From CADEGL01 sp050180485 (GTDB lineage Bacteria > Pseudomonadota > Alphaproteobacteria > CADEGL01), in the NCBI GenBank assembly GCA_050180485.1, contig JBFXED010000012.1, forward strand, positions 34,474 to 98,473: DNA of 64,000 bases, given 5' to 3'. This document shows positions 1 to 7,112 of the stretch, one piece after another. The first letter of the stretch is position 1; the number at the start of each line of letters is the position of its first letter. The notes below the pieces were generated by a model. The model was not told the origin of the DNA. It saw only the letters and a list, made by a program, of their open reading frames with translations, and did no database searches. The position numbers were made by a program, and so were the translations under genes.

Positions 1-398
1 AGCGACGGAAGGGTGAGGCGTTCGCGTCCCATGGCTGCCGCGATGGCGGCGATCATCAGGGGATAGGTGTAGTAGGTGAGGACGACTAGGCCGACCGGAA
101 TGAAGGCGATGGCGACCAGGAGCCCGACCATCTGTACCGCCCACACGAGGCCCAGGAGAAGGCATAGGGTGCGTTCGCGGCGCGGCAGCGATGCGGGGCG
201 TCCGGTCGCCTTGAGAAAGACGAAAAGACACAGTGAGATGAAGATTGTTCGCACCAGGTTCACGGCCAACGGGTTGGCGCCCGAATCATAGGATAGGCGT
301 GCGAGAGAGAGGTTCAGGCTGAAGGTGACCGATGAGGCCAGCGCCAAGGCGCTGCCGAGCCAGAAGCGGGTGCGGGCGGGCATGGCATGGGCGGTCAT
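1..398 (-). CDS. EamA/DMT-family permease, N-terminal part (cut by window edge)
   Basis: Reading leftward from an ATG at 398 gives an open frame running off the window start, about 132 residues. It starts MTAHAMPARTRFWLGSALAL and shows alternating hydrophobic helices, including a segment around LCLLLGLVWAVQMVGLLVAI and one at VGLVVLTYYTYPLMIAAIAA. The phrase YYTYPLMIA after an FIPVGLV stretch is typical of EamA (drug/metabolite transporter) proteins, which have ten helices in two repeats and move small metabolites across the inner membrane. Only the first repeat is visible, so the substrate cannot be guessed. It diverges from the ndufa12 gene. Confidence 0.75.
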   Translation of the reverse strand, partial: MTAHAMPARTRFWLGSALALASSVTFSLNLSLARLSYDSGANPLAVNLVRTIFISLCLFVFLKATGRPASLPRRERTLCLLLGLVWAVQMVGLLVAIAFIPVGLVVLTYYTYPLMIAAIAAAMGRERLTLPS

Positions 399-593
399 CG
401 GCAGGGGGCTCCGAAGGCGGCAAACGCGCGCGCCATCCTATCAGGAAGCGGGAAGGGAGGCAGTTTCTTCAAGGGTTTACGCGTCCAACCGGGTCTGGAC
501 GCTTCCTAGGGCCGATGGCATAGTTCGGCGCCTTCGCCCGCCGGCTAATGCGATGTCCGGTGCGGTTTTTCCGAAAGGGACAAACCTCTCGCC
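399..593. other. Divergent intergenic region
   Basis: A 195-base gap between the divergent EamA permease and ndufa12 genes should hold both promoters. I see a small hairpin (gcgtcca at 481-487 pairing with tggacgc at 496-502) but no convincing -35/-10 pair. Confidence 0.4.
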
Positions 594-947
594 ATGACCA
601 TCGGCACGCAGTTGTTCACCTTGCTGAACGGCGCCTTCGTCGGCCGCGATGAGTTCGGCAACCGCTACTATCGCAGCCGGCGTCCCCGCGCCGGCCGGCG
701 CGAGCGGCGCTGGGTAATTTATGCCGGTGAGGCCGAGGCTTCCCGTGTGCCGCCGGAATGGCATGCCTGGTTGCACCATACGATCGCTGAAGCGCCGGTC
801 CATGCGCGACCCAAACGCCCGTGGCAAAAGCCGCACGAGCCCAACCTGACCGGGACGGCCGAGGCCTATCGCCCGCCTGGGAGTGAGTTGCGCGGCGGCC
901 GCCGTTCGCCTGCCACCGGCGATTACGAGCCGTGGCAGCCCACGTAA
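594..947 (+). CDS. NADH:ubiquinone oxidoreductase NDUFA12-type subunit
   Basis: A 117-residue soluble protein of the NDUFA12/B17.2 family, an accessory subunit of respiratory complex I shared by mitochondria and alphaproteobacteria. Diagnostic features are the N-terminal FVGRDEFGNRYY block, then RRWVIYAGEAEASRVPPEWHAWLHH (VIY, EASRVPPEWH and WLH are the family hallmarks), followed by a proline-rich tail with KPHEPNLTGT. It has no signal peptide or membrane helix, as expected for a peripheral arm protein. Its stop codon TAA shares one base with the ATG of the next gene, so it is probably translationally coupled to the MlaD-like gene. It is encoded away from the nuo operon, which is usual for this family. 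Confidence 0.92.
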   Translation: MTIGTQLFTLLNGAFVGRDEFGNRYYRSRRPRAGRRERRWVIYAGEAEASRVPPEWHAWLHHTIAEAPVHARPKRPWQKPHEPNLTGTAEAYRPPGSELRGGRRSPATGDYEPWQPT

Positions 948-1480
948 TGGCGAACGGCGCGGGAGCGCTCAATGGGCGGAGCCTGCGCGAAATCCTAGCG
1001 GGCGCGCTGACTCTTGCGGCATTGGGAGCTCTGTTCGCTTTTTCCTATACGGTCGATTCGCGCGTCAGCCGTGGCTATACGCTTGAGGCCAGCTTCACCA
1101 GCGTCGACGGCATCGCCGAGAACGCGCCCGTCTGGCTGTCAGGCGTGAAGGTCGGCACGGTCTCCAAGATGCGGCTCGACCCCGAATACATGCAGGCGCT
1201 CCTGACCTTCCGCATCGATAAAGGCGTCAAGCTGCCCGAAGACAGTTCGGTCGCGGTCGTGAGCCAAGGTTTGCTGGGCGGCAAGTACATCATGATCTCG
1301 CCCGGCGGTTCACCCGAAATGATGAAGGACGGCGATTCGTTCCAGTATGTGCAGAACTCGGTCATCATCGAGAACCTGCTGAAGCAGATCGTGCAGATGG
1401 CGGAGCGGCGCGCGGCCGAACGGAAGCAATCCGGCGCCGCGCCGGCTGCGCCGGCCGAACCTGCCCAGCCGAAGCAGTAA
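947..1480 (+). CDS. mlaD: MCE/MlaD-family lipid-transport substrate-binding protein (copy 1)
   Basis: A 177-residue protein with one N-terminal membrane anchor (ILAGALTLAALGALFAFSYTV, roughly residues 14-34) and a single MCE domain. That domain shows the family signatures YTLEASFTSVDGIAENAPVW, SGVKVGTVSKMRLD and the GLLGGKYIMISPGG turn. Such proteins form the periplasmic hexameric ring of the Mla phospholipid-transport complex with MlaE and MlaF. After the MCE domain come a helix (ENLLKQIVQMAERRA) and an Ala/Pro-rich tail. The ATG at 947 overlaps the upstream TAA; an ATG 15 bases earlier is possible but less likely. No mlaE or mlaF lies in the window. A second MCE gene follows 29 bases after the stop. 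Confidence 0.88.
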   Translation: MANGAGALNGRSLREILAGALTLAALGALFAFSYTVDSRVSRGYTLEASFTSVDGIAENAPVWLSGVKVGTVSKMRLDPEYMQALLTFRIDKGVKLPEDSSVAVVSQGLLGGKYIMISPGGSPEMMKDGDSFQYVQNSVIIENLLKQIVQMAERRAAERKQSGAAPAAPAEPAQPKQ

Positions 1481-1509
1481 CGGTGCGGGCGCGCCGAGGA
1501 GTTTGAGCG

Positions 1510-1959
1510 ATGAAGGGTAGAAGCGTCATCGAGACGGTGCTGGGGGCGGTGGTCCTGATCGTGGCCCTCGTTTTCCTCGTTTCCGCCTATAAGGGCTCGG
1601 ACATCCAACCCGTGTCGGGCTATCCGCTTTCCGCGCGCTTTAACAGCGTCGATGGGCTGGCTGCCGGCAACGACGTTCGCATCGGCGGCGTCAAAATCGG
1701 CAGTGTCGAGGATATGGCCATCGATCCCCAGACCTATGCGGTCGTGGTGAAGATGACGGTGGCGGACAATCTGAAGCTGCCCGAGGACAGTTTCGTTTCG
1801 ATCACCAGCGACGGGCTGCTTGGCGGCAAATACGTTCGTATCGAGCCGGGTCAATCCCAGAAACTGCTCGAGCCGAATGGGCAGCTCACCAAGACGCGCG
1901 ACGTGGTCGTGCTGGAGCAGGTTCTCGGCCGCGCCATCTTCCTTCTGACCGAACAATAG
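1510..1959 (+). CDS. mlaD: MCE/MlaD-family lipid-transport substrate-binding protein (copy 2)
   Basis: A 149-residue MCE protein with an N-terminal membrane helix (VLGAVVLIVALVFLVSAY) and one MCE domain (YPLSARFNSVDGLAAGNDVR, GGVKIGSVEDMAID, SDGLLGGKYVRIEPG). Length and architecture match the standard single-domain MlaD of alphaproteobacteria better than copy 1, and it lacks copy 1's charged and Pro-rich tail. It ends with a helix (EQVLGRAIFLLTEQ) of the kind that lines the MlaD ring pore. The start is ATG 1510, preceded by gaggagtttgagcg with GAGGAG as a plausible ribosome binding site. It is probably cotranscribed with copy 1 and DUF2155. The two copies are clearly diverged, so this is an old duplication or a second partner, not a recent repeat. 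Confidence 0.9.
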   Translation: MKGRSVIETVLGAVVLIVALVFLVSAYKGSDIQPVSGYPLSARFNSVDGLAAGNDVRIGGVKIGSVEDMAIDPQTYAVVVKMTVADNLKLPEDSFVSITSDGLLGGKYVRIEPGQSQKLLEPNGQLTKTRDVVVLEQVLGRAIFLLTEQ

Positions 1960-1973
1960 GCTTACAGGCGCCC

Positions 1974-2384
1974 GTGTTGGTTTCGCGCCGCATCATTCTG
2001 GCCGCGCTCGGCGCCGTCTTCCTTGCGTCGCCGCTGGCCGCGCAGGACGCCGATTGGCTCGACGGCGCGGGTGCGACGCTGCAAGGGCTGGACAAGGTCA
2101 ACGCCCGCATCTCCGCGATCGACGCGCCTCGCGACAAGCCCGTGCGCTTCGGCACGCTCGAAATCGTCGTGCGCGCCTGCAAGAAGCGCCCGCCGGAAGA
2201 TCCGCCCGAGGCGGCGGCGTTTCTCGAAATCCGCGACCTGCGAAAGCCCGACGCGCCGGTGACCGTGTTCAGCGGCTGGATGTTCGCGTCCACGCCCGCG
2301 CTATCGGCGCTGGAGCACCCGATCTACGACGTTTGGGTGTTGGACTGTAAAAACGTCTCCAAATCGGCCGCACCGAAACCGTAG
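1974..2384 (+). CDS. DUF2155 domain-containing periplasmic protein
   Basis: A 136-residue secreted protein with an N-terminal signal sequence (VSRRIILAALGAVFLASPLAAQ, cleavage expected after AAQ). The mature domain matches DUF2155: LDKVNARISAIDAP, then FGTLEIVVRACKKRPPEDPPE, then VFSGWMFASTPALSALEHPIYDVWVLDC. Two cysteines (in RACKK and LDCKN) could form a disulfide. The biochemical role is unknown. The family is alphaproteobacterial and often sits beside NDUFA12, Mla or aat genes, as here. The start is GTG 1974 (a TTG follows at 1977). The last 61 bases overlap the 3' end of the convergent aat gene. Confidence 0.85.
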   Translation: MLVSRRIILAALGAVFLASPLAAQDADWLDGAGATLQGLDKVNARISAIDAPRDKPVRFGTLEIVVRACKKRPPEDPPEAAAFLEIRDLRKPDAPVTVFSGWMFASTPALSALEHPIYDVWVLDCKNVSKSAAPKP

Positions 2385-2974
2385 TCGAAGCGGCCTTCGA
2401 CCTTCAACGCCTTGGCCAGCCGCTCGCGATACTCGGCGCGTGGAATTTCCACCGCGCCGAAGCGTTTCAGATGTTCGGTGATGAACTGGCAATCGAGCAG
2501 CATGTAGCCGCCGCGCTTGAGCCGCGCGCACAGGTGGATCAGTGCGACTTTGCTGGCATCGCGCACGCGCGTGAACATGCTTTCGCCGAAGAAGGCGCCG
2601 CCCAGCGAGACGCCGTAGAGACCGCCGACCAGCGCGCCGTCCCGCCAGCATTCCACGCTGTGGGCCCGGCCCATCGCGTGTAAGGCATTGTAGAGCTCGG
2701 CGATCTGGTCGTTGATCCAGGATTCGGGCCGGTTGTCCGCCTGTCGGCGGCATTGCTCCAGCACTTGCGCGAAATCGGTGTCCACGCGCACGTCGAAGAC
2801 GCCCCTGCGCAAAACCTTGCGGAGGCTCTTCGGCACATGGATCTCGTCGAGCGGCAGGATGCCGCGCTCCTTTGGGTCGATCCAGTAGAGGGAGTCGTCG
2901 TCCCGCGTTTCCGCCATGGGAAACAGGCCGACCGCATAGGCCTGGAGCACCAGCTCCGGCGTGACCGCGTTCAT
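2324..2974 (-). CDS. aat: Leucyl/phenylalanyl-tRNA--protein transferase
   Basis: A 216-residue cytoplasmic enzyme that adds Leu or Phe from aminoacyl-tRNA to N-terminal Lys/Arg of proteins, marking them for ClpS/ClpAP (N-degron pathway). Family landmarks are LVLQAYAVGLFPMAE near the N-terminus, LYWIDPKERGILPLD, SWINDQIAELYNALHAMGRAHSVECW, GGLYGVSLGGAFFGESMFTR and LLDCQFITEHLKRFGAVEIPR. Length is slightly below the E. coli enzyme (234). The start ATG (2974-2972) overlaps the accC stop in ATGA, so it is translationally coupled as last gene of aroQ-accB-accC-aat. Its 3' end runs 61 bases into the convergent DUF2155 gene. I trimmed the longer upstream open frame because it lies antisense-like within accC. 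Confidence 0.95.
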   Translation of the reverse strand: MNAVTPELVLQAYAVGLFPMAETRDDDSLYWIDPKERGILPLDEIHVPKSLRKVLRRGVFDVRVDTDFAQVLEQCRRQADNRPESWINDQIAELYNALHAMGRAHSVECWRDGALVGGLYGVSLGGAFFGESMFTRVRDASKVALIHLCARLKRGGYMLLDCQFITEHLKRFGAVEIPRAEYRERLAKALKVEGRFDYGFGAADLETFLQSNTQTS

Positions 2975-4332
2975 CCGGAGCGGCGCGCGCTCCCGCCGCC
3001 GGCCATGAAACGCTCCAGCCAATGGATGTCGTAGCTGCCGTTGATGAAATCCGGCGCGTTGGCCAGGCGGCGGTGAAGGGGCAGGGTGGTTTCGATGCCG
3101 CCGATGACGCATTCGTCGAGCGCACGCCGCAGGCGCAGGAGGCATTCGTTGCGGGTGCGGCCGTGAACGATCAACTTGGCGACCATGCTGTCATAGTAGG
3201 GCGGCACGACATAGCCGGCATAGAGGCCGGAATCGATGCGGACGCCTAAACCCCCCGGCGGATGATAGTCGGCTACGCGTCCCGGAGAGGGCACGAAGGT
3301 GTCAGGGTCTTCGGCATTCAGGCGGCATTCGATGGCGTGGCCCGAAATCAGGATGTCGGATTGCCCGTAGTCCAGCTTGGCGCCCGCCGCGATGCGGATC
3401 TGCTCGCGGACGATGTCGATCCCCGTGATCATCTCGGTGATCGGGTGCTCGACCTGCAGGCGGGTATTCATCTCTAGGAAATAGAATTTCCCGTCCTCGT
3501 AGAGGAACTCGATGGTGCCCGCGTTGCGGTAGCCGATCTCGCGGATCGCGTTGGTGGCGATGGCGCCGATCGCGTCTCGCTCGGCCGCGTTGAGCGCGGG
3601 GCTGGGCGCTTCCTCCAGCACCTTCTGCCGGTTGCGCTGGAGCGAGCAGTCGCGTTCGCCCAGATGCACGACGTTGCCGTGCCCATCGGCCAGGATCTGA
3701 ATCTCGATATGGCGCGGGCGCGTGAGGAAGCGCTCCAGATAGATCGTGTCGGTGCCGAAGGCCGCGCGCGCCTCGGCTTGCGCCATCTTCACCTGGTTCA
3801 TCAGCTCGGCGCGGTCCTTCGCCAGGCGGATGCCCTTGCCGCCGCCGCCACCGGCGGCCTTGATCAGCACGGGATAGCCGATGCGATCGGCGATCGTGGC
3901 GGCTTCGCTCTCGTCGGCGACCGGGCCGTCCGAGCCCGGCACCACCGGCACGCCCAGCTCCATCATGCGTGCCCGCGCGGCCAGTTTGTCGCCCATCATG
4001 GCGATGTGTTCGGGCGAGGGGCCGATGAAGGTGAAGCCGTGCTCCTCTACGATCGAGGCGAAGTTCGCGCGCTCGGACAGGAAGCCGTAACCCGGATGGA
4101 TGGCGTCGACCCCGGCGATGGTCGCGGCGGAGATGATGGCGGGGATGTTCAGATAGCTCTCGCGCGCCGAAGGCGGGCCGATGCAGACGCTTTCGTCGGC
4201 CAGGCGCACGTGCATGGCATCAGCATCGGCCGTCGAGTGGACGGCCACCGTGGCGATGCCCATTTCGCGGCAGGCGCGGTGGATTCGAAGCGCGACCTCC
4301 CCGCGGTTCGCGATGAGGACCTTTTCGAACAC
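2971..4332 (-). CDS. accC: Acetyl-CoA carboxylase biotin carboxylase subunit
   Basis: A 453-residue ATP-grasp enzyme that carboxylates biotin on AccB, the first half-reaction of acetyl-CoA carboxylase in fatty acid synthesis. The sequence begins VFEKVLIANRGEVALRI and shows the glycine-rich loop KAAGGGGGKGIR, the ERFLTRPRHIEIQILAD block, GERDCSLQRNRQKVLEEAPSP, and the catalytic FLEMNTRLQVEHPITEMITG, all intact. The chosen start is GTG 4332, seven bases after the accB stop. An upstream in-frame ATG at 4386 would overlap accB and add a non-conserved tail. E. coli AccC has 449 residues. It is coupled to accB upstream and aat downstream. Confidence 0.97.
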   Translation of the reverse strand: MFEKVLIANRGEVALRIHRACREMGIATVAVHSTADADAMHVRLADESVCIGPPSARESYLNIPAIISAATIAGVDAIHPGYGFLSERANFASIVEEHGFTFIGPSPEHIAMMGDKLAARARMMELGVPVVPGSDGPVADESEAATIADRIGYPVLIKAAGGGGGKGIRLAKDRAELMNQVKMAQAEARAAFGTDTIYLERFLTRPRHIEIQILADGHGNVVHLGERDCSLQRNRQKVLEEAPSPALNAAERDAIGAIATNAIREIGYRNAGTIEFLYEDGKFYFLEMNTRLQVEHPITEMITGIDIVREQIRIAAGAKLDYGQSDILISGHAIECRLNAEDPDTFVPSPGRVADYHPPGGLGVRIDSGLYAGYVVPPYYDSMVAKLIVHGRTRNECLLRLRRALDECVIGGIETTLPLHRRLANAPDFINGSYDIHWLERFMAGGGSARRSG

Positions 4333-4339
4333 CGGCGGC

Positions 4340-4789
4340 CTATTCGAGGACGAGAAGCGGCGCGCCGAACTCGACCGGGTCTCCATCGGAGACCAGGATG
4401 CGCGCGATCCGGCCGCCCTTCGGCGCCCGGACTTCGTTGTAGGTCTTCATGGCCTCGATGAGGAGGAGCGTGTCGCCTTCCTTGACCGTGTCGCCTGGCT
4501 TGATGAAGGCGGGTGCGCCCGGCTCGCGCGCCATATAGACGGTGCCCACCATGGGCGACAGGACGGCGCCGGGATGCGCGGTATCCGAGACAGGGGCGGC
4601 GGGGGCCGCGGAGGCGACGGCCGGGACCGCGGGCGCGGCGGCCGGCACGGCATGGATCACGCCGTTGGCCGCCCGCGCGACACGCACGCGCCATTCGCCG
4701 GTCGCGTATTCGATCTCGGTCAGCCCGGTTTCTTCCAGCAGCGCGGCCAATTCGCGCACGGCCGCGCTGTCGATCTGGCTTTTGGGCAT
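4340..4789 (-). CDS. accB: Acetyl-CoA carboxylase biotin carboxyl carrier protein
   Basis: A 149-residue carrier. An N-terminal helical segment (RELAALLEETGLTEIEYATG) is followed by an Ala/Pro-rich linker (residues about 48-70) and the C-terminal biotinyl domain, with the lysine in LLIEAMKTYNEV as biotin attachment site and the protruding-thumb region MAREPGAPAFIKPGDTV. It shuttles carboxybiotin between AccC and the carboxyltransferase. The ATG (4789-4787) overlaps the aroQ stop as TGATG, so translation is coupled. The aroQ-accB-accC order is widespread in proteobacteria. Confidence 0.97.
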   Translation of the reverse strand: MPKSQIDSAAVRELAALLEETGLTEIEYATGEWRVRVARAANGVIHAVPAAAPAVPAVASAAPAAPVSDTAHPGAVLSPMVGTVYMAREPGAPAFIKPGDTVKEGDTLLLIEAMKTYNEVRAPKGGRIARILVSDGDPVEFGAPLLVLE

Positions 4790-5247
4790 CAGCGCTTCCT
4801 CTTGGCCTTGACCATCCCGGCCAGCGCATCGAGCGCCATCAGATAGCCGCGCGGGCCCAGCCCGCAGATCACGCCCACGGCGGCGCGGGAGATGTAGGAG
4901 TGATGACGGAACGGCTCGCGCCGGTAAATGTTCGACAAATGCACCTCGATGGTCGGAACCTCGGCGGCCTGAAGTGCGTCCAGAAGGGCAACCGACGTAT
5001 GGGTCAGCGCCGCGGCGTTGATCACGATGCCGGCGGCCTTGCCCCGGGCTTCCTGGATCCAGCCGACCAGTTCGCCCTCGTGGTTGGACTGGCGGAAATC
5101 GAGCGCCAGGCCCAGAGTCTTGGCATGGGCGCGGCAAGCCTTTTCCACGTCCGCGAGCGTGTCGCGGCCGTAGATGTTGGGCTCCCGCTTCCCCAGCATA
5201 TTGAGGTTGGGGCCGTTCAAGACCACGACTGTTGGTAGTTTTGCCAA
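4789..5247 (-). CDS. aroQ: Type II 3-dehydroquinate dehydratase
   Basis: A 152-residue dodecameric enzyme of the shikimate pathway (3-dehydroquinate to 3-dehydroshikimate). Signatures are VVVLNGPNLNMLGKREPNIYG, FRQSNHEGELVGWIQEA, INAAALTHTSVALLDAL, and the active-site VEVHLSNIY-like segment (here IEVHLSNIYRREPFRHHSY) with the conserved His. The start TTG at 5247 is chosen because GAGG at 5255-5258 lies 7 bases upstream; a longer frame to 5292 gives an unconserved Arg-rich extension. It is first gene of the aroQ-accB-accC-aat operon, so a promoter should lie between 5250 and 5418, shared with the divergent PhyH gene. Confidence 0.95.
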   Translation of the reverse strand: MAKLPTVVVLNGPNLNMLGKREPNIYGRDTLADVEKACRAHAKTLGLALDFRQSNHEGELVGWIQEARGKAAGIVINAAALTHTSVALLDALQAAEVPTIEVHLSNIYRREPFRHHSYISRAAVGVICGLGPRGYLMALDALAGMVKAKRKR

Positions 5248-5418
5248 TGTCCACCCTCTGGAACGGCGACCGGTGGGACAGGGATAGCCCAATGTGGGAA
5301 GGGGTGCAATGCCGGCTTCCGCCGGTTTGGCCGGGCCGGAAGCCCAGTGCTAGGATTTTCGAATCGAACGCGTGCGGTACGCGCGTATACGGGTACGGTT
5401 GTGAATCAGGAGACGGCC

Positions 5419-6246
5419 ATGGATAGCAGCCCGTTGCGTCCCATCACGGAAGCCGAGATTGCCGCCTACGAGACGGACGGCGGGGTTTGCCTGCGGGGCG
5501 TGGTGGACACCTCTTGGCTGACGCGGCTGGCCGAAGGCGCCGAGCAGGCGCTTCATGACCATGGTCCGCACCATTACATCCAGTCGGCCGCGGGCGATGC
5601 CGGCTTCTTCTATACCGAGTATTTCCTGTGGCGTCGGCTGGCGCCCTTCCGCGACTTCGCCATGAATTCCCCCGGCGGGGAGATCGCGGCGCGGCTGACG
5701 CGTTCGGCCCAGGTCCATTTCTTCATGGACGGGTTGTTCGTGAAGGAGCCCAAGACCCAGAGGCCCAGCGCCTGGCATCAGGACCAAGTCTATTATCCGA
5801 TCGACGGGCGCAAGGTGGTCATCATGTGGTTTCCGCTGGACCCCGTGAGCGCCGATACGGCGCTGCGCGTGGTGAAGGGCTCCCACCGTTGGGGCCAATC
5901 CTTCTCCGCGGTCATGCTCAAGGACGACGAAGACGTCATCCAGCAGGACCAGGGCCATATCCGTCCGCCCGATTTCGATGCGGAGAGTGACCGCTATGAA
6001 ATCCTGTCGTGGGACGTCGAGCCCGGCGATTGCATCGCCTTCAACGGGATGGCGGTCCACGGTGCGCGCGGCAACGCCTCGGCTTCGCGCCGCCGCCGCG
6101 CGGTATCGACCACCTGGCTCGGCGACGACACGGTGATGGGTCATCGCAGCGAGATGGAAGTGCAGTACAATCCGATGCTGAAGGTCGCGAAGGGCGAGCG
6201 GCTGGTCGACGAGACGCTGTTTCCAAAGGTCTGGCCCAAGGGCTAG
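5419..6246 (+). CDS. Phytanoyl-CoA dioxygenase (PhyH) family protein 1
   Basis: A 275-residue Fe(II)/2-oxoglutarate-dependent dioxygenase-like protein. The metal triad is visible as HQD in SAWHQDQVYYPID and the distal His in FNGMAVHGARGNAS, with the 2-oxoglutarate-binding Arg in the following RRRRAVSTTWLGDD. LDPVSADTALRVVKGSHRWG is a typical PhyH block. The start is ATG 5419, six bases after AGGAG. It is followed 23 bases later by a second, diverged PhyH gene, so the two are probably cotranscribed. The substrate is unknown; the family hydroxylates acyl-CoAs, small metabolites and natural products. Confidence 0.88.
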   Translation: MDSSPLRPITEAEIAAYETDGGVCLRGVVDTSWLTRLAEGAEQALHDHGPHHYIQSAAGDAGFFYTEYFLWRRLAPFRDFAMNSPGGEIAARLTRSAQVHFFMDGLFVKEPKTQRPSAWHQDQVYYPIDGRKVVIMWFPLDPVSADTALRVVKGSHRWGQSFSAVMLKDDEDVIQQDQGHIRPPDFDAESDRYEILSWDVEPGDCIAFNGMAVHGARGNASASRRRRAVSTTWLGDDTVMGHRSEMEVQYNPMLKVAKGERLVDETLFPKVWPKG

Positions 6247-6269
6247 AGACACACGGGCAGAGGGGAGCG

Positions 6270-7106
6270 ATGAACAAAACACCGCTGAATCCCGTCACCG
6301 AGCAGGCGATCGAAACCTACACGCGCGACGGCATCGTATGCTTGCGCGGCATGTTCGATGCTGGATGGATCGAGCATTTGAAAGGCGCGGTTTCCGTCGC
6401 GCGTACGCGCCCCGGGCCCAATTTCCAGAACCATACGGTCGACGGTGAAGCGGGCGGCTTCTTCAGCGACCTGCAGATGGCGCGCCGCGTGCCGGCTTTC
6501 AACGAATTCATGACGGGCTCACCCGTGGCCGAGATCGCCGGACGCCTGATGCGCTCGCGCCGGGTCAATCTTCTCCACGACGCCATGTGGGTGAAGGAAT
6601 CGGGCACCTCGCGCCGCACACCGCTTCATCACGATCAGCCGTTCTATTGCATGGAAGGCGACCAGATGTGCGTGGTGTGGGTGCCGCTCGATCCAGTCGC
6701 GCAGGACACGGCGCTTCAGGCGATTCCCGGCTCGCACCGGTGGGGCCGCAAGTTCCGGCCCGAACGCATCAATGGCGGCTGGTACGACGGCTACGGCAAC
6801 GACGACGGCTTCGAGCCGCCGCCGGACGTGACGCGCGCGCGGCGCGACTTCGACCTTGTGTCCTGGGACATGCAGCCCGGCGATTGCCTGGCCTTCCACG
6901 GCATGACGCTGCACGGCGCGCCGGGCAATCAGGCCTCGCGTCCCCGCCGCGCGGTTTCTTTCGTCATGGTGGGTGACGATTCAGTCTATGTGGAGCGCGG
7001 GCGCGAGATCCAGCCGAGCTACGAGGGCAACGGGCTCCAGCCCGGCGAGCCCATCGACAACGATTATTTTGCCCGTTTGTGGACCCGGCCCGCCGCCGAG
7101 GCCTGA
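6270..7106 (+). CDS. Phytanoyl-CoA dioxygenase (PhyH) family protein 2
   Basis: A 278-residue paralogue of the preceding gene. The HxD motif is in PLHHDQPFYCMEGD, and the distal His and Arg in FHGMTLHGAPGNQASRPRRA. The N-terminal TEQAIETYTRDGIVCLRGMFD parallels TEAEIAAYETDGGVCLRGVVD of copy 1, and both have the LDPV..DTAL..(I/V).GSHRWG block. The start ATG 6270 has AGGGGAG just upstream. The paralogues share layout but differ in many positions, especially the region before the second metal ligand (ERINGGWYDGYGNDDGFEPP), which suggests different substrates or a heteromeric pair. It is convergent with the DsbA-like gene. Confidence 0.88.
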   Translation: MNKTPLNPVTEQAIETYTRDGIVCLRGMFDAGWIEHLKGAVSVARTRPGPNFQNHTVDGEAGGFFSDLQMARRVPAFNEFMTGSPVAEIAGRLMRSRRVNLLHDAMWVKESGTSRRTPLHHDQPFYCMEGDQMCVVWVPLDPVAQDTALQAIPGSHRWGRKFRPERINGGWYDGYGNDDGFEPPPDVTRARRDFDLVSWDMQPGDCLAFHGMTLHGAPGNQASRPRRAVSFVMVGDDSVYVERGREIQPSYEGNGLQPGEPIDNDYFARLWTRPAAEA

Positions 7107-7112
7107 CGCCGC

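Noticed and set aside
5385..5390. Another GTATAC sequence upstream of the first PhyH gene
   Set aside because: Flanks differ from the dpp-region site and the locus is unrelated; shows that the bare hexamer alone is not evidence of an operator.
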